Of a stretch of DNA of 64,000 nt, positions 54,483-61,898 are shown piece by piece. The notes beneath the pieces are model-generated. The model ran no database searches. It was not told where the DNA came from and was given only the letters and a program-made list of their open reading frames with translations. Source of the stretch: Rheinheimera sp. (GTDB lineage: Bacteria > Pseudomonadota > Gammaproteobacteria > Enterobacterales > Alteromonadaceae); the NCBI RefSeq assembly GCF_030690345.1, contig NZ_JAUYGV010000006.1, positions 682,001 to 746,000 on the forward strand. The letters are read 5' to 3'. The translations under genes and the position numbers were made by a program. The first letter of the stretch is position 1. Every line of letters begins with the position of its first letter.

Positions 54483-56245
54483 GCCATATTGCGGTGACCG
54501 ACCAGCCGGACGAATCCAAACACCCGCACAGTTTTATTACCAGGTATATCTGGAGTCAGGACCATAAAGTGATTGCCATTCAATATGGCATTACCGCCAT
54601 TTTTGTCGGCCTTATTGCCCTGCTGTTATCGGCATTGATGCGCTTGCAGCTGGGCTTTCCCGATACCTTCTCATTTATCGACCCGTCGGCCTATCTGCAA
54701 TTTGTTACCATGCACGGCATGATAATGGTGATTTACCTGCTAACGGCGCTATTGCTCGGCGGCTTTGGTAACTACCTGATCCCCCTGATGATAGGTGCAC
54801 GTGATATGGTGTTTCCCTATCTGAATATGCTCAGCTACTGGACCTATCTGTTGTCGGTCATTGTGCTGCTGGCCAGTTTTTTTGTGGTGGGCGGCCCCAC
54901 CGGTGCCGGCTGGACACTGTATCCGCCGCAGGCCATTTTACCCGGTACGCCCGGTGCCGATGGCGGCATAGTGCTAATGCTGGTATCGCTGGCGATTTTT
55001 ATCGTCGCCTTTACCATGGGCGGGCTTAATTACGTTACGACCATTTTGCAGGCCCGCACCAGAGGCATGACGTTAATGCGGATGCCGCTAACCATCTGGG
55101 GCATTTTTATCGCCACCATTTTAGGCTTGCTGGCGTTTCCGGCGTTGTTGGTCAGCGCCATTATGATGCTGCTGGATAAAGTAGCCGGCACCAGCTTTTT
55201 TATGCCGGCCTTGTTATCACTGGGCGAACAGCTGGATTACAGCGGAGGCAGCCCGATTTTATTCCAGCATTTGTTTTGGTTTTTCGGCCACCCCGAGGTG
55301 TATATCGTGGCCTTGCCGGCCTTTGGTATGGTGTCAGATGTGTTGGCCACCCATGCGCGGAAAAACATCTTTGGTTATCGCATGATGGTATGGGCCATAG
55401 TGGCAATTGGTGGCTTAAGTTTTGTGGTGTGGGCGCACCATATGTATGTCAGCGGTATGAACCCGTATTTTGGTTTCTTCTTTGCTACTACCACCTTAAT
55501 TATCGCTGTGCCCACGGCATTGAAAGTGTACAACTGGGTGCTGACCTTGTGGCGCGGCAATATTCATTTAACCACCCCTATGCTGTTTGCTATCGGCTTT
55601 ATTTTTACCTTTGTACACGGCGGTTTAACCGGGCTGTTTCTCGGTAATGTAGTGGTGGATTTACCGCTGTCCGACACCTACTTTGTCGTGGCGCACTTTC
55701 ATATGGTCATGGGCGTATCGCCGATTATGGTGTTGTTCGCGGCCATTTATCATTGGTTTCCGAAAGTGACCGGCCGCTTTTTGCATGAAGGCTGGGGTAA
55801 ATTTCACTTTTGGGCTACTTTTCTTGGCACCTATGCCGTGTATTTGCCGATGCACTACCTCGGTTTTCTTGGTGTACCGCGGCGTTACTTTGCCATGGGC
55901 GGCAGTGATTTTATCCCGGAGTCGGCACAATCGCTGAATGCCGGTATCACAGTGTCGGCCATTATTGTTGGTGTGGTGCAGCTGATTTTTATTGCTAACC
56001 TGATCTGGAGTTTACGCAAGGGTAAGCCGGCCGGCAGCAATCCGTGGCAGGCGACCACGCTGGAATGGCAAACCGAGCATACGCCGCCTGGCCACGGCAA
56101 CTGGGGGAAAACGGTGCCGGTGGTGTATCGCTGGGCCTATGATTACAGCGTACCTGGTGTAAAGGCCGACTTTATTCCGCAAAACGTACCGAATGAGCAA
56201 TTGCAGTATACCGATGAGCAGCTATACCGGGAGTCACAGCAATGA
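54479..56245 (+). CDS. coxA: Cytochrome c oxidase subunit I (haem-copper oxidase, type A)
   Basis: The catalytic subunit (588 residues, 12 helices). Haem ligands lie in TMHGMIMVI and in the HFHMVMG segment, the CuB histidines in WFFGHPEVYI and AHHMYVSGM, and the His-Tyr pair in HPEVYI identifies a type A oxidase with D and K channels. It reduces O2 to water while pumping protons. The start overlaps coxB and the stop overlaps the next gene, both as ATGA, so the operon is translationally coupled. Confidence 0.97.
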   Translation: MSHIAVTDQPDESKHPHSFITRYIWSQDHKVIAIQYGITAIFVGLIALLLSALMRLQLGFPDTFSFIDPSAYLQFVTMHGMIMVIYLLTALLLGGFGNYLIPLMIGARDMVFPYLNMLSYWTYLLSVIVLLASFFVVGGPTGAGWTLYPPQAILPGTPGADGGIVLMLVSLAIFIVAFTMGGLNYVTTILQARTRGMTLMRMPLTIWGIFIATILGLLAFPALLVSAIMMLLDKVAGTSFFMPALLSLGEQLDYSGGSPILFQHLFWFFGHPEVYIVALPAFGMVSDVLATHARKNIFGYRMMVWAIVAIGGLSFVVWAHHMYVSGMNPYFGFFFATTTLIIAVPTALKVYNWVLTLWRGNIHLTTPMLFAIGFIFTFVHGGLTGLFLGNVVVDLPLSDTYFVVAHFHMVMGVSPIMVLFAAIYHWFPKVTGRFLHEGWGKFHFWATFLGTYAVYLPMHYLGFLGVPRRYFAMGGSDFIPESAQSLNAGITVSAIIVGVVQLIFIANLIWSLRKGKPAGSNPWQATTLEWQTEHTPPGHGNWGKTVPVVYRWAYDYSVPGVKADFIPQNVPNEQLQYTDEQLYRESQQ

Positions 56246-56907
56246 GCGTAATAAGCAAGCTGCGGGAAAAACCCTGGTTGGCGCACCCGGCCGGCATGGA
56301 CCCGGCGTTGCAAACGACAGCGCAGCGCTGGCCACAACGTACGGCTTTACTTTTTATGTTGGCTATCAGCACTGTACTGTTTTTCCTGTTTACCATTACC
56401 TTTTTAGGCCGTACTCAGCTGCCGGACTTTCAGGCGCTGGCGGGGGAGCCGTGGCAGCCGCTGACCCGGCCGGGGCTGCTGTGGCTGAATACTCTGTGGT
56501 TGTTGCTCAGCAGTGTGGCAATGCAACTGGCGCTGTGGCAATCAAAGCGGTTACGGCAAAAGGTCAGCCCCTGGCTGGCGCTGGCTACGCTGCTGTTGCT
56601 GTTATTTTTAGCCGGGCAATGGCAACTGTGGCAGCAGTTGTTGGCACAGGGTTATGCGCTGCGCACTAACCCGGCCAACAGTTACTTTTACTTATTTACC
56701 GCCGTGCATGGTTTGCACTTGCTGGCAGGCTTGCTGGCACTGGCTAAAGTATGGTGGCAGCGCCGGGCGCCCGTGCAGTTCAGCCGCAGTTTGCAACTGT
56801 GCACCACCTATTGGCATTTTCTGTTTGTGGTATGGCTATTGTTGTTTGCGCTGTTAACCAGCTCTGCCGATACCTACAACACCCTTGCTGCTTTATGCGG
56901 CTTTTGA
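56242..56907 (+). CDS. Subunit III-like membrane protein of the cox operon
   Basis: The 221-residue protein has about five hydrophobic segments. The C-terminal half has the subunit III pattern FYLFTAVHGLHLLAGLLAL and TTYWHFLFVVWLLLFALL, where His residues match the conserved GxHGLHV and YWHFVDxVW motifs of CoxIII. The N-terminal part is divergent and contains MDPALQTTAQRWPQRTALLF. It lies between coxA and the canonical subunit III gene, so the operon encodes two CoxIII-like proteins. It could be an extra structural subunit or an assembly factor. Confidence 0.8.
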   Translation: MSVISKLREKPWLAHPAGMDPALQTTAQRWPQRTALLFMLAISTVLFFLFTITFLGRTQLPDFQALAGEPWQPLTRPGLLWLNTLWLLLSSVAMQLALWQSKRLRQKVSPWLALATLLLLLFLAGQWQLWQQLLAQGYALRTNPANSYFYLFTAVHGLHLLAGLLALAKVWWQRRAPVQFSRSLQLCTTYWHFLFVVWLLLFALLTSSADTYNTLAALCGF

Positions 56908-56915
56908 GGTGAGCG

Positions 56916-57593
56916 ATGACAGCTGACAGCAACAGCAGCAGTAAAACCGCCGGCGGTTGGCCATCGGTGGTCAGTGACTGGAGTGCCGACAAAGAAGCCT
57001 TCCGCATGCCGTGGGGCAAGCTGATGATGTGGATCTTCCTGCTGGGCGACACCTTTATTTTCAGCATTTTTCTGGTTGGTTACATGAATGTGCGGATGTC
57101 GACCACTGCCGCCTGGCCCAACACCAGCGAGGTGTTTGCTTTAACGGTGGCCGGCCAGCATATTCCGTTGCTGCTGATTGCCATTATGACGTTTGTGCTG
57201 ATCACCAGCAGCGGCACCATGGCAATGGCTGTGAACTATGCTTACCGCGGTGCCCGCAAAGCCACATTTTGGTTAATGGTAATTACCGCCATCTTAGGCG
57301 CATTGTTTGTGGCGATGCAGGCGTTTGAGTGGAGCAAATTAATTTCTGACGGCGTAAGGCCCTGGGGCAATCCGATGGGGGCGGCTCAGTTTGGTGCGGC
57401 GTTTTTTATGATCACCGGGTTCCATGGTCTGCATGTCAGTGCCGGGGTGATCTACCTGTTGGTAATTGCCAACCGCGTACGCAAAGGCCACTACGAGCAA
57501 AAAGGCTATGACATCGTCGAAATTACCGGTCTGTACTGGCACTTTGTCGATCTGGTGTGGGTGTTTATTTTCGCCTTTTTCTATTTATGGTGA
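56916..57593 (+). CDS. coxC: Cytochrome c oxidase subunit III
   Basis: The 225-residue protein has five to six helices and the subunit III hallmarks: WGKLMMWIFLLGDTFIFSIFL, AMQAFEWSKLI, the MITGFHGLHVSAGVIYLL segment and the final GLYWHFVDLVWVFIFAFFYLW. Subunit III stabilises the catalytic core and its proton uptake path. It follows the subunit III-like gene by 8 bases with GAGGTGAG as ribosome-binding site, and precedes the subunit IV gene. Confidence 0.94.
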   Translation: MTADSNSSSKTAGGWPSVVSDWSADKEAFRMPWGKLMMWIFLLGDTFIFSIFLVGYMNVRMSTTAAWPNTSEVFALTVAGQHIPLLLIAIMTFVLITSSGTMAMAVNYAYRGARKATFWLMVITAILGALFVAMQAFEWSKLISDGVRPWGNPMGAAQFGAAFFMITGFHGLHVSAGVIYLLVIANRVRKGHYEQKGYDIVEITGLYWHFVDLVWVFIFAFFYLW

Positions 57594-57601
57594 GGTGAGT
57601 T

Positions 57602-57925
57602 ATGACACAGAGCGTAAATCAGCAGCATCCAATCAGCCTGTATTTGAAAATATGGGGCTGGTTATTTGTGCTTAGCAGCCTGTCGTATATGGTGGATTAT
57701 CTGCAACTGCAGGGGGCTTTGCGTTGGGGCCTAATTTTGCTGTTTATGCTGCTAAAGGCAGGGTTAATTATCAGCATTTTTATGCATGTGGCGTGGGAGC
57801 GGTTGGCGGTAAAGTTACTGCTGTGTTTACCGCCGCTGGCCATTCTGGTGCTGATAGGGTTAATGGCTATTGAAGCCAACTACACTTTTTTATCCCGGCT
57901 GCTGTTTTTCAGTCAACCGGGATAG
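57602..57925 (+). CDS. Cytochrome c oxidase subunit IV (prokaryotic type)
   Basis: The 107-residue protein has three hydrophobic helices (about residues 18-35, 40-62, 75-95), the layout of prokaryotic cytochrome c oxidase subunit IV/CyoD-like proteins: LYLKIWGWLFVLSSLSYMVDYLQL, LLFMLLKAGLIISIFMHVAWE and LLLCLPPLAILVLIGLMAI. It is the last gene of the cox operon; GGTGAG lies upstream of the ATG. Its stop is 8 bases from a convergent CBS-domain gene. Confidence 0.85.
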   Translation: MTQSVNQQHPISLYLKIWGWLFVLSSLSYMVDYLQLQGALRWGLILLFMLLKAGLIISIFMHVAWERLAVKLLLCLPPLAILVLIGLMAIEANYTFLSRLLFFSQPG

Positions 57926-57933
57926 TGCCGGTC

Positions 57934-58494
57934 TCAGGCAGTCAGGCTGTCGAAAATATGCAAAAAGGTGGGTGTTTGCTGAATGTGCAACTGCACCTTT
58001 AACCGGCGCGCTATATCCTGGGCGCTGATCACGCCGCGGATTTGGTGCGATTCGCGGTCTACCACCACACAGTGTTGCTCGCCGCTGGATTGCAGGGTAT
58101 TTACCACATCTGCAATGCTACAGTGCTGCAGTTGCTGATACGCCAGCGCTTTAATGCGCTCACGCGGGCGCATTAAATCTGCCACTTTAATGTCGTCGCG
58201 GCTGTCGCCAAAGGCAACGCGGCGCATAATGGCCTGGTCTGACAATTGCTCCAGATGAATTAAACCGGCCAGTTCGCCGTCATGGTCCACCACCAGTTTA
58301 AGCTTGGCTTGCTCCTGCTGCATCATTTCCAGGGCGTCGCGGGCTGAGCTGGTGCTGCTGATCATATTCGGTTGGCTGTGTTTAAAGTCAGTGACCACAC
58401 TCAGTGCCGGTGAGCTTAAGGTGGTACCGTCAAAATCGTCCGGTTGTACTAAATGATCAATGGCTTCAACAGCATATAAGGCTAATGTTTTCAT
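57934..58494 (-). CDS. Tandem CBS-domain protein
   Basis: The 186-residue protein consists mainly of two CBS domains: the first around PNMISSTSSARDALEMMQQEQAKLKLVVDHDGELAGLIHLEQL, the second around ADLMRPRERIKALAYQQLQHCSIADVVNTLQ...CVVVDRESHQIRGVISAQDIARRL. CBS pairs usually bind adenine nucleotides and act as energy or ionic-strength sensors. It is convergent to the cox operon. No effector domain is fused; a partner is not obvious. Confidence 0.85.
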   Translation of the reverse strand: MKTLALYAVEAIDHLVQPDDFDGTTLSSPALSVVTDFKHSQPNMISSTSSARDALEMMQQEQAKLKLVVDHDGELAGLIHLEQLSDQAIMRRVAFGDSRDDIKVADLMRPRERIKALAYQQLQHCSIADVVNTLQSSGEQHCVVVDRESHQIRGVISAQDIARRLKVQLHIQQTPTFLHIFDSLTA

Positions 58495-58581
58495 CGTGTT
58501 TCCTCAGATACCGGTACGCAGAGGCCATACCGGCTAACAATAAATAATGAGTGTGAACAGCAGAGGCTGCCCGGACAAAAC

Positions 58582-58899
58582 TTAGAGTGAGGAGATTACC
58601 GGTGGCGCACGGGCCTGCAGCGACAGCAGAACATAGCGCCACACTGAGGTGCGGCCGCCACTATAACTATTCAGGTACAGCGGCAGGTTATGTTTCAGCG
58701 CAATGCCGGGCAATGCAGGGTGCTGTTCTTCGCCGGCGTCTTGTTCAGTAGTGAACGCTGTCTGGTGCAGTAACGGGCTGATGGCCTGTAGCTGGGTTTC
58801 TGCCATTGGTGATAAGCGTTTATCGTGCACCGCAAAGGCTTGCGGCATACACAATAAGCTTAAATACAACAATATGGCAAAACTACTTAGCCAGCGCAT
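58582..58899 (-). CDS. Small secreted protein, possibly DUF2946-like
   Basis: The 105-residue protein has a signal peptide (SFAILLYLSLLCMPQAFA) and a mature chain of about 80 residues that ends in LSLQARAPPVISSL. A terminal ARAPP motif is typical of DUF2946-type proteins often found near metal-uptake genes; assignment is tentative. A sequence (AATGATAAT) resembling half of a Fur box lies about 50 bases upstream. No close partner gene. Confidence 0.55.
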   Translation of the reverse strand: MRWLSSFAILLYLSLLCMPQAFAVHDKRLSPMAETQLQAISPLLHQTAFTTEQDAGEEQHPALPGIALKHNLPLYLNSYSGGRTSVWRYVLLSLQARAPPVISSL

Positions 58900-59044
58900 A
58901 AAACCTCGTTACCTTATGACATAGCAGTGCATTACACACTGCGTCAAATGATAATGAGCGCTTGTTCAGCACCCCGCAAGGGGGCTGCTGCAAAAATAGT
59001 CGCTAAATGCGATTAACGGCGGGTTTTGGCCGACACTTTGCCGG

Positions 59045-59158
59045 TTATATACCTGCCAGCAGTGATTTAAGCAACAAGGCTACCAGCGTAAGGCTGCACA
59101 GGCCGGCCAGATACAACAGCAAAAACCATACGGCTTTGGGTAACGGGCGCTTTAGCAT
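59045..59158 (-). CDS. 37-residue DUF2474-type membrane protein downstream of cioB
   Basis: This tiny gene starts with an ATG that overlaps the cioB stop (TAATG) and encodes 37 residues: a basic N-terminus (MLKRPLPKAVW), a single membrane helix (FLLLYLAGLCSLTLVALLL) and a short tail. Size, topology and position match the DUF2474 proteins encoded after cyanide-insensitive bd-type oxidases, which are likely small subunits comparable to CydX. The gene is too short for most automatic calls. Confidence 0.75.
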   Translation of the reverse strand: MLKRPLPKAVWFLLLYLAGLCSLTLVALLLKSLLAGI

Positions 59159-60201
59159 TAGTAACCCTCCTCGAAGTCTTCTACCTTACCGCGAAAGATA
59201 TGATAGCCCCACAGCGTGTAGGCAAGGATCAACGGCACGAAAATCAGCACCCCGGGTAGCATAAAACTTAAGCTGGCATCCGGCGCTGCGGCGGCGTAAA
59301 AGCTCAGTTGGCGTGGCAGCAGGTAAGGAAATAAGCCAACCACCAGCCCGACAAAGGCCAGCAAGAACAAACTGGCCGCCAGCCAGAACGGCCGGCTTTC
59401 ATGGCGGCGGTTAATATCGCTGTCGGCGGCAAACTGGCGTTGTACGCGGCCTAAGTCGCGAAATAATAAGCGCGCCGCTAACAAGGCCAACAATGGCAGT
59501 AACATCAGCGCCAGGGTATGCGCGCCGCCAAACCAACGCTGACGAATGTCCGGTTGCAGCCACAGTGTCCACAGGCTGACTAATAACATCGACAACATAA
59601 CAAATAACAGCAGGCGTTGACCGTAGCGGGCTGCCTTTTGCTGAATGTCGCCACGGCTTTTCATTGTCAGATAGGTGCAGGCCAGCAAAGCATAACCGGC
59701 CATCACGGCAAGCCCGGTAAACAGGCTGAACGGCGTTAGCCACTGTAAGCTGGACAAGGCTATAGTGTCGCTGTCTACGCCCTGCACCAGCACGCCCAGC
59801 ATTAAGCCCTGACAAAACGCCGCCAGGCTGGAGCCGATAGCAAAAGCCCGGTTCCACCACTGCCGTGAAGTGTTAGATTTAAAGCGATATTCAAAGGCGA
59901 CACCGCGAAAAATCAAGCCAATTAACATCAGCATTATCGGCAGATACAGCAAAGAGGCAATAGATGCATAGGCTGCCGGAAAGGCGCCAAACAGAATAAC
60001 GCCGCCAAACACCAGCCAGGTTTCGTTGCCATCCCACACATGCGAGATAGAGCGCATCAGATGATCATGCTCGGCATCGCTGTTAAACCAAGGATACAAA
60101 ATGCCGATGCCCAAATCAAAGCCATCCAGCAGCACATACATTAAAATGGCAAAACCGAGCAGCAGAAAGTAAAACAGCGGTAAGCCTAATTGCAGTTCCA
60201 T
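59158..60201 (-). CDS. cioB: Cytochrome bd-type quinol oxidase subunit II (CioB/CydB)
   Basis: The 347-residue, nine-helix subunit pairs with CioA. Family marks are the N-terminal LPLFYFLLLGFAILMYVLLDGFDLGIGIL, the WDGNETWLVFGGVILFGAFP motif and RGVAFEYRFK. It has no haem ligands itself. Its start overlaps the cioA stop by one base (TGATG), and its stop overlaps the DUF2474-type gene. The naming cio rather than cyd follows from the short Q-loop of subunit I. Confidence 0.94.
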   Translation of the reverse strand: MELQLGLPLFYFLLLGFAILMYVLLDGFDLGIGILYPWFNSDAEHDHLMRSISHVWDGNETWLVFGGVILFGAFPAAYASIASLLYLPIMLMLIGLIFRGVAFEYRFKSNTSRQWWNRAFAIGSSLAAFCQGLMLGVLVQGVDSDTIALSSLQWLTPFSLFTGLAVMAGYALLACTYLTMKSRGDIQQKAARYGQRLLLFVMLSMLLVSLWTLWLQPDIRQRWFGGAHTLALMLLPLLALLAARLLFRDLGRVQRQFAADSDINRRHESRPFWLAASLFLLAFVGLVVGLFPYLLPRQLSFYAAAAPDASLSFMLPGVLIFVPLILAYTLWGYHIFRGKVEDFEEGY

Positions 60202-61607
60202 CAGTGGTGCTCCTGTACCGGTTTAATCTGTTTCGCCAGTGCTGCGGCATAGCCGGCAGCTTTTACGCCAATCAGTTGTTGTTGCAGTTGCTCCGGCGAG
60301 GGCGGGCCTTTGCGGATCAGTTTGCGCATAAAGTACAGATAAACGCCAAACAGCAGGCTGTAAGTCAGCACAAACAGCGTTAAAGAAAACAGCACCCGCT
60401 CGGCCGGCAGTGGCGACACTACCTCCATAGTACGTACCAGGCCCTGTACCAGCCACGGCTGGCGGCCTACTTCTACCACATACCAGCCGGCCAGCACGGC
60501 AATAACGCCACCAGGCGCCAGATAGCTGCAGGCAGTTAAAAACCAGCGGCTTTGATACAGGGTGCCACGCCAACGCAGGAAAGCGCCGGTTAATGCCACC
60601 AGTATCATCAGCATGCCAATGCCGACCATTACGCGGAAGGAGAAAAACACCACGGCGACATTGGGCCGCTCGTCTGCCGGCACAGCTTTTAAGCCCATCA
60701 GCTCGCCATCCGGGTCATGGGTTAGAATCAGGCTGGCCAGTTTAGGGATAGCAATTTCAAAGTGGTTTTTCTCTGCCGCTTTATCCGGAATCGCAAACAG
60801 CAGCAGTGGCGCGCCGGCTTCACGCTCCGGCCAAATGCCTTCCATCGCGGCCAGCTTAACCGGCTGATGTTCTTTCACGTTCAGGCCGTGCAAGTCGCCG
60901 ACGTAGGCTTGTAGCGGCGTTAAAATCAGTGCCAGCCATAAGGTCATCGACAGCCCTTTACGCGCCATGGCTTTGTGCTCTGTATGCAACAGTTGCCAGG
61001 CACTGGTGGCCAGCACGACAAAGGTGCCGGTAATAAAGGCGGCCAATAGCATATGGCTGAAGCGGTAGGGCATGGAGGGGTTAAATATCACTTCCCACCA
61101 GCTTTTAACATGAAATACGCCGTCGACAATGACATAGCCTGCCGGGGTATGCATCCAGGAGTTTGCGGCAATAATCCAGAATGCCGATATCCAGGTGCCG
61201 ACCGCCACCACCACAGTGGCAAAGAAGTGCAGTTTAGGCCCTACACGTTGCCAACCAAACAGCATAATACCGAGAAAGCCGGCTTCGAGGAAAAACGCTG
61301 TCAACACCTCGTATGCCATCAGGGGGCCGAGCACAGTGCCGGTAATACGGGAAAACTCAGAGAAGTTAGTGCCGAATTCATACGACAACACTATGCCCGA
61401 TACCACCCCCATACCAAAGGTAATGGCAAATGGCTTGATCCAGAATTTGGCCAGTTGCAGATACACCGGCTTACGGGTTTTTAGCCACAAGCCTTCCCAA
61501 ATGGCAATTAAGGTCGCTAGGCCAATAGTAATCGACGGAAAAATAATATGAAAACTAACGGTAAAAGCAAACTGCAAGCGCGATAACAGCGCGGCATCCA
61601 ATTCCAT
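60201..61607 (-). CDS. cioA: Cytochrome bd-type quinol oxidase subunit I (CioA/CydA)
   Basis: The 468-residue subunit carries the haems and oxidises quinol. The haem-ligand histidine is in SFHIIFPSITIG, GRQPWLVQGLVRT is the conserved bd signature, and the quinol-binding Q-loop is short, the mark of the cyanide-insensitive (Cio) branch. It reduces O2 to water without pumping protons. A CGGAG site lies upstream of its ATG, inside the end of a 34-residue ORF that precedes it by one base. Confidence 0.94.
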   Translation of the reverse strand: MELDAALLSRLQFAFTVSFHIIFPSITIGLATLIAIWEGLWLKTRKPVYLQLAKFWIKPFAITFGMGVVSGIVLSYEFGTNFSEFSRITGTVLGPLMAYEVLTAFFLEAGFLGIMLFGWQRVGPKLHFFATVVVAVGTWISAFWIIAANSWMHTPAGYVIVDGVFHVKSWWEVIFNPSMPYRFSHMLLAAFITGTFVVLATSAWQLLHTEHKAMARKGLSMTLWLALILTPLQAYVGDLHGLNVKEHQPVKLAAMEGIWPEREAGAPLLLFAIPDKAAEKNHFEIAIPKLASLILTHDPDGELMGLKAVPADERPNVAVVFFSFRVMVGIGMLMILVALTGAFLRWRGTLYQSRWFLTACSYLAPGGVIAVLAGWYVVEVGRQPWLVQGLVRTMEVVSPLPAERVLFSLTLFVLTYSLLFGVYLYFMRKLIRKGPPSPEQLQQQLIGVKAAGYAAALAKQIKPVQEHH

Positions 61608-61608
61608 G

Positions 61609-61713
61609 TCAGCGTCTCCGTTGTTGTAAATAACACCAGGCGGCGGGAGCCAGGGCTACGGCGATCATCAGGCTCAGGGCCAGTACTTCAGTTAATAACA
61701 GGCTACTGTTCAT
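61609..61713 (-). CDS. 34-residue single-helix ORF leading the cioA operon
   Basis: An ATG at 61713 opens a frame of 34 codons: a short polar N-terminus (MNSSLLLTE), one hydrophobic helix (VLALSLMIAVALAPAAW) and a charged tail (CYLQQRRR) ending one base before the cioA start. Its end carries the cioA ribosome-binding site, which suggests translational coupling. The size and topology recall CydX/CydS-like small subunits, but no family is recognised. An AGAGAAC sequence precedes its start. Confidence 0.45.
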   Translation of the reverse strand: MNSSLLLTEVLALSLMIAVALAPAAWCYLQQRRR

Positions 61714-61847
61714 AAAGTTCTCTTTTACTGCTGTTGAAAAGCTGACTTAGCTATCTGCAGTACCCTATAGCAAGATGCTGACCAGCTTTGTTGGTTGTTT
61801 TTATGCTGTTGATTTTAAATGATTTTAATTTTTAACTTGAGCTAATT

Positions 61848-61897
61848 GTAAACAAGGTTTACGATTGTATTTCGCTTTAGCTGTTAACAGGGTTTAC
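61848..61897. promoter_or_regulatory. Two tandem 15-bp imperfect palindromes at the sensor kinase start
   Basis: GTAAACAAGGTTTAC (61848-61862) is a perfect inverted repeat, GTAAAC-N3-GTTTAC. GTTAACAGGGTTTAC (61883-61897) repeats it with 13 of 15 bases identical, 35 bases on, and ends one base before the kinase GTG start codon. Two spaced copies of one palindrome suggest a dimeric regulator controlling the kinase operon and perhaps the divergent cio operon. Confidence 0.55.
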
Positions 61898-61898
61898 A

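Noticed and set aside
58941-58960. Second Fur box upstream of the small secreted protein
   Set aside because: Only the AATGATAAT core matches; about 10 of 19 consensus positions agree, too few to call.
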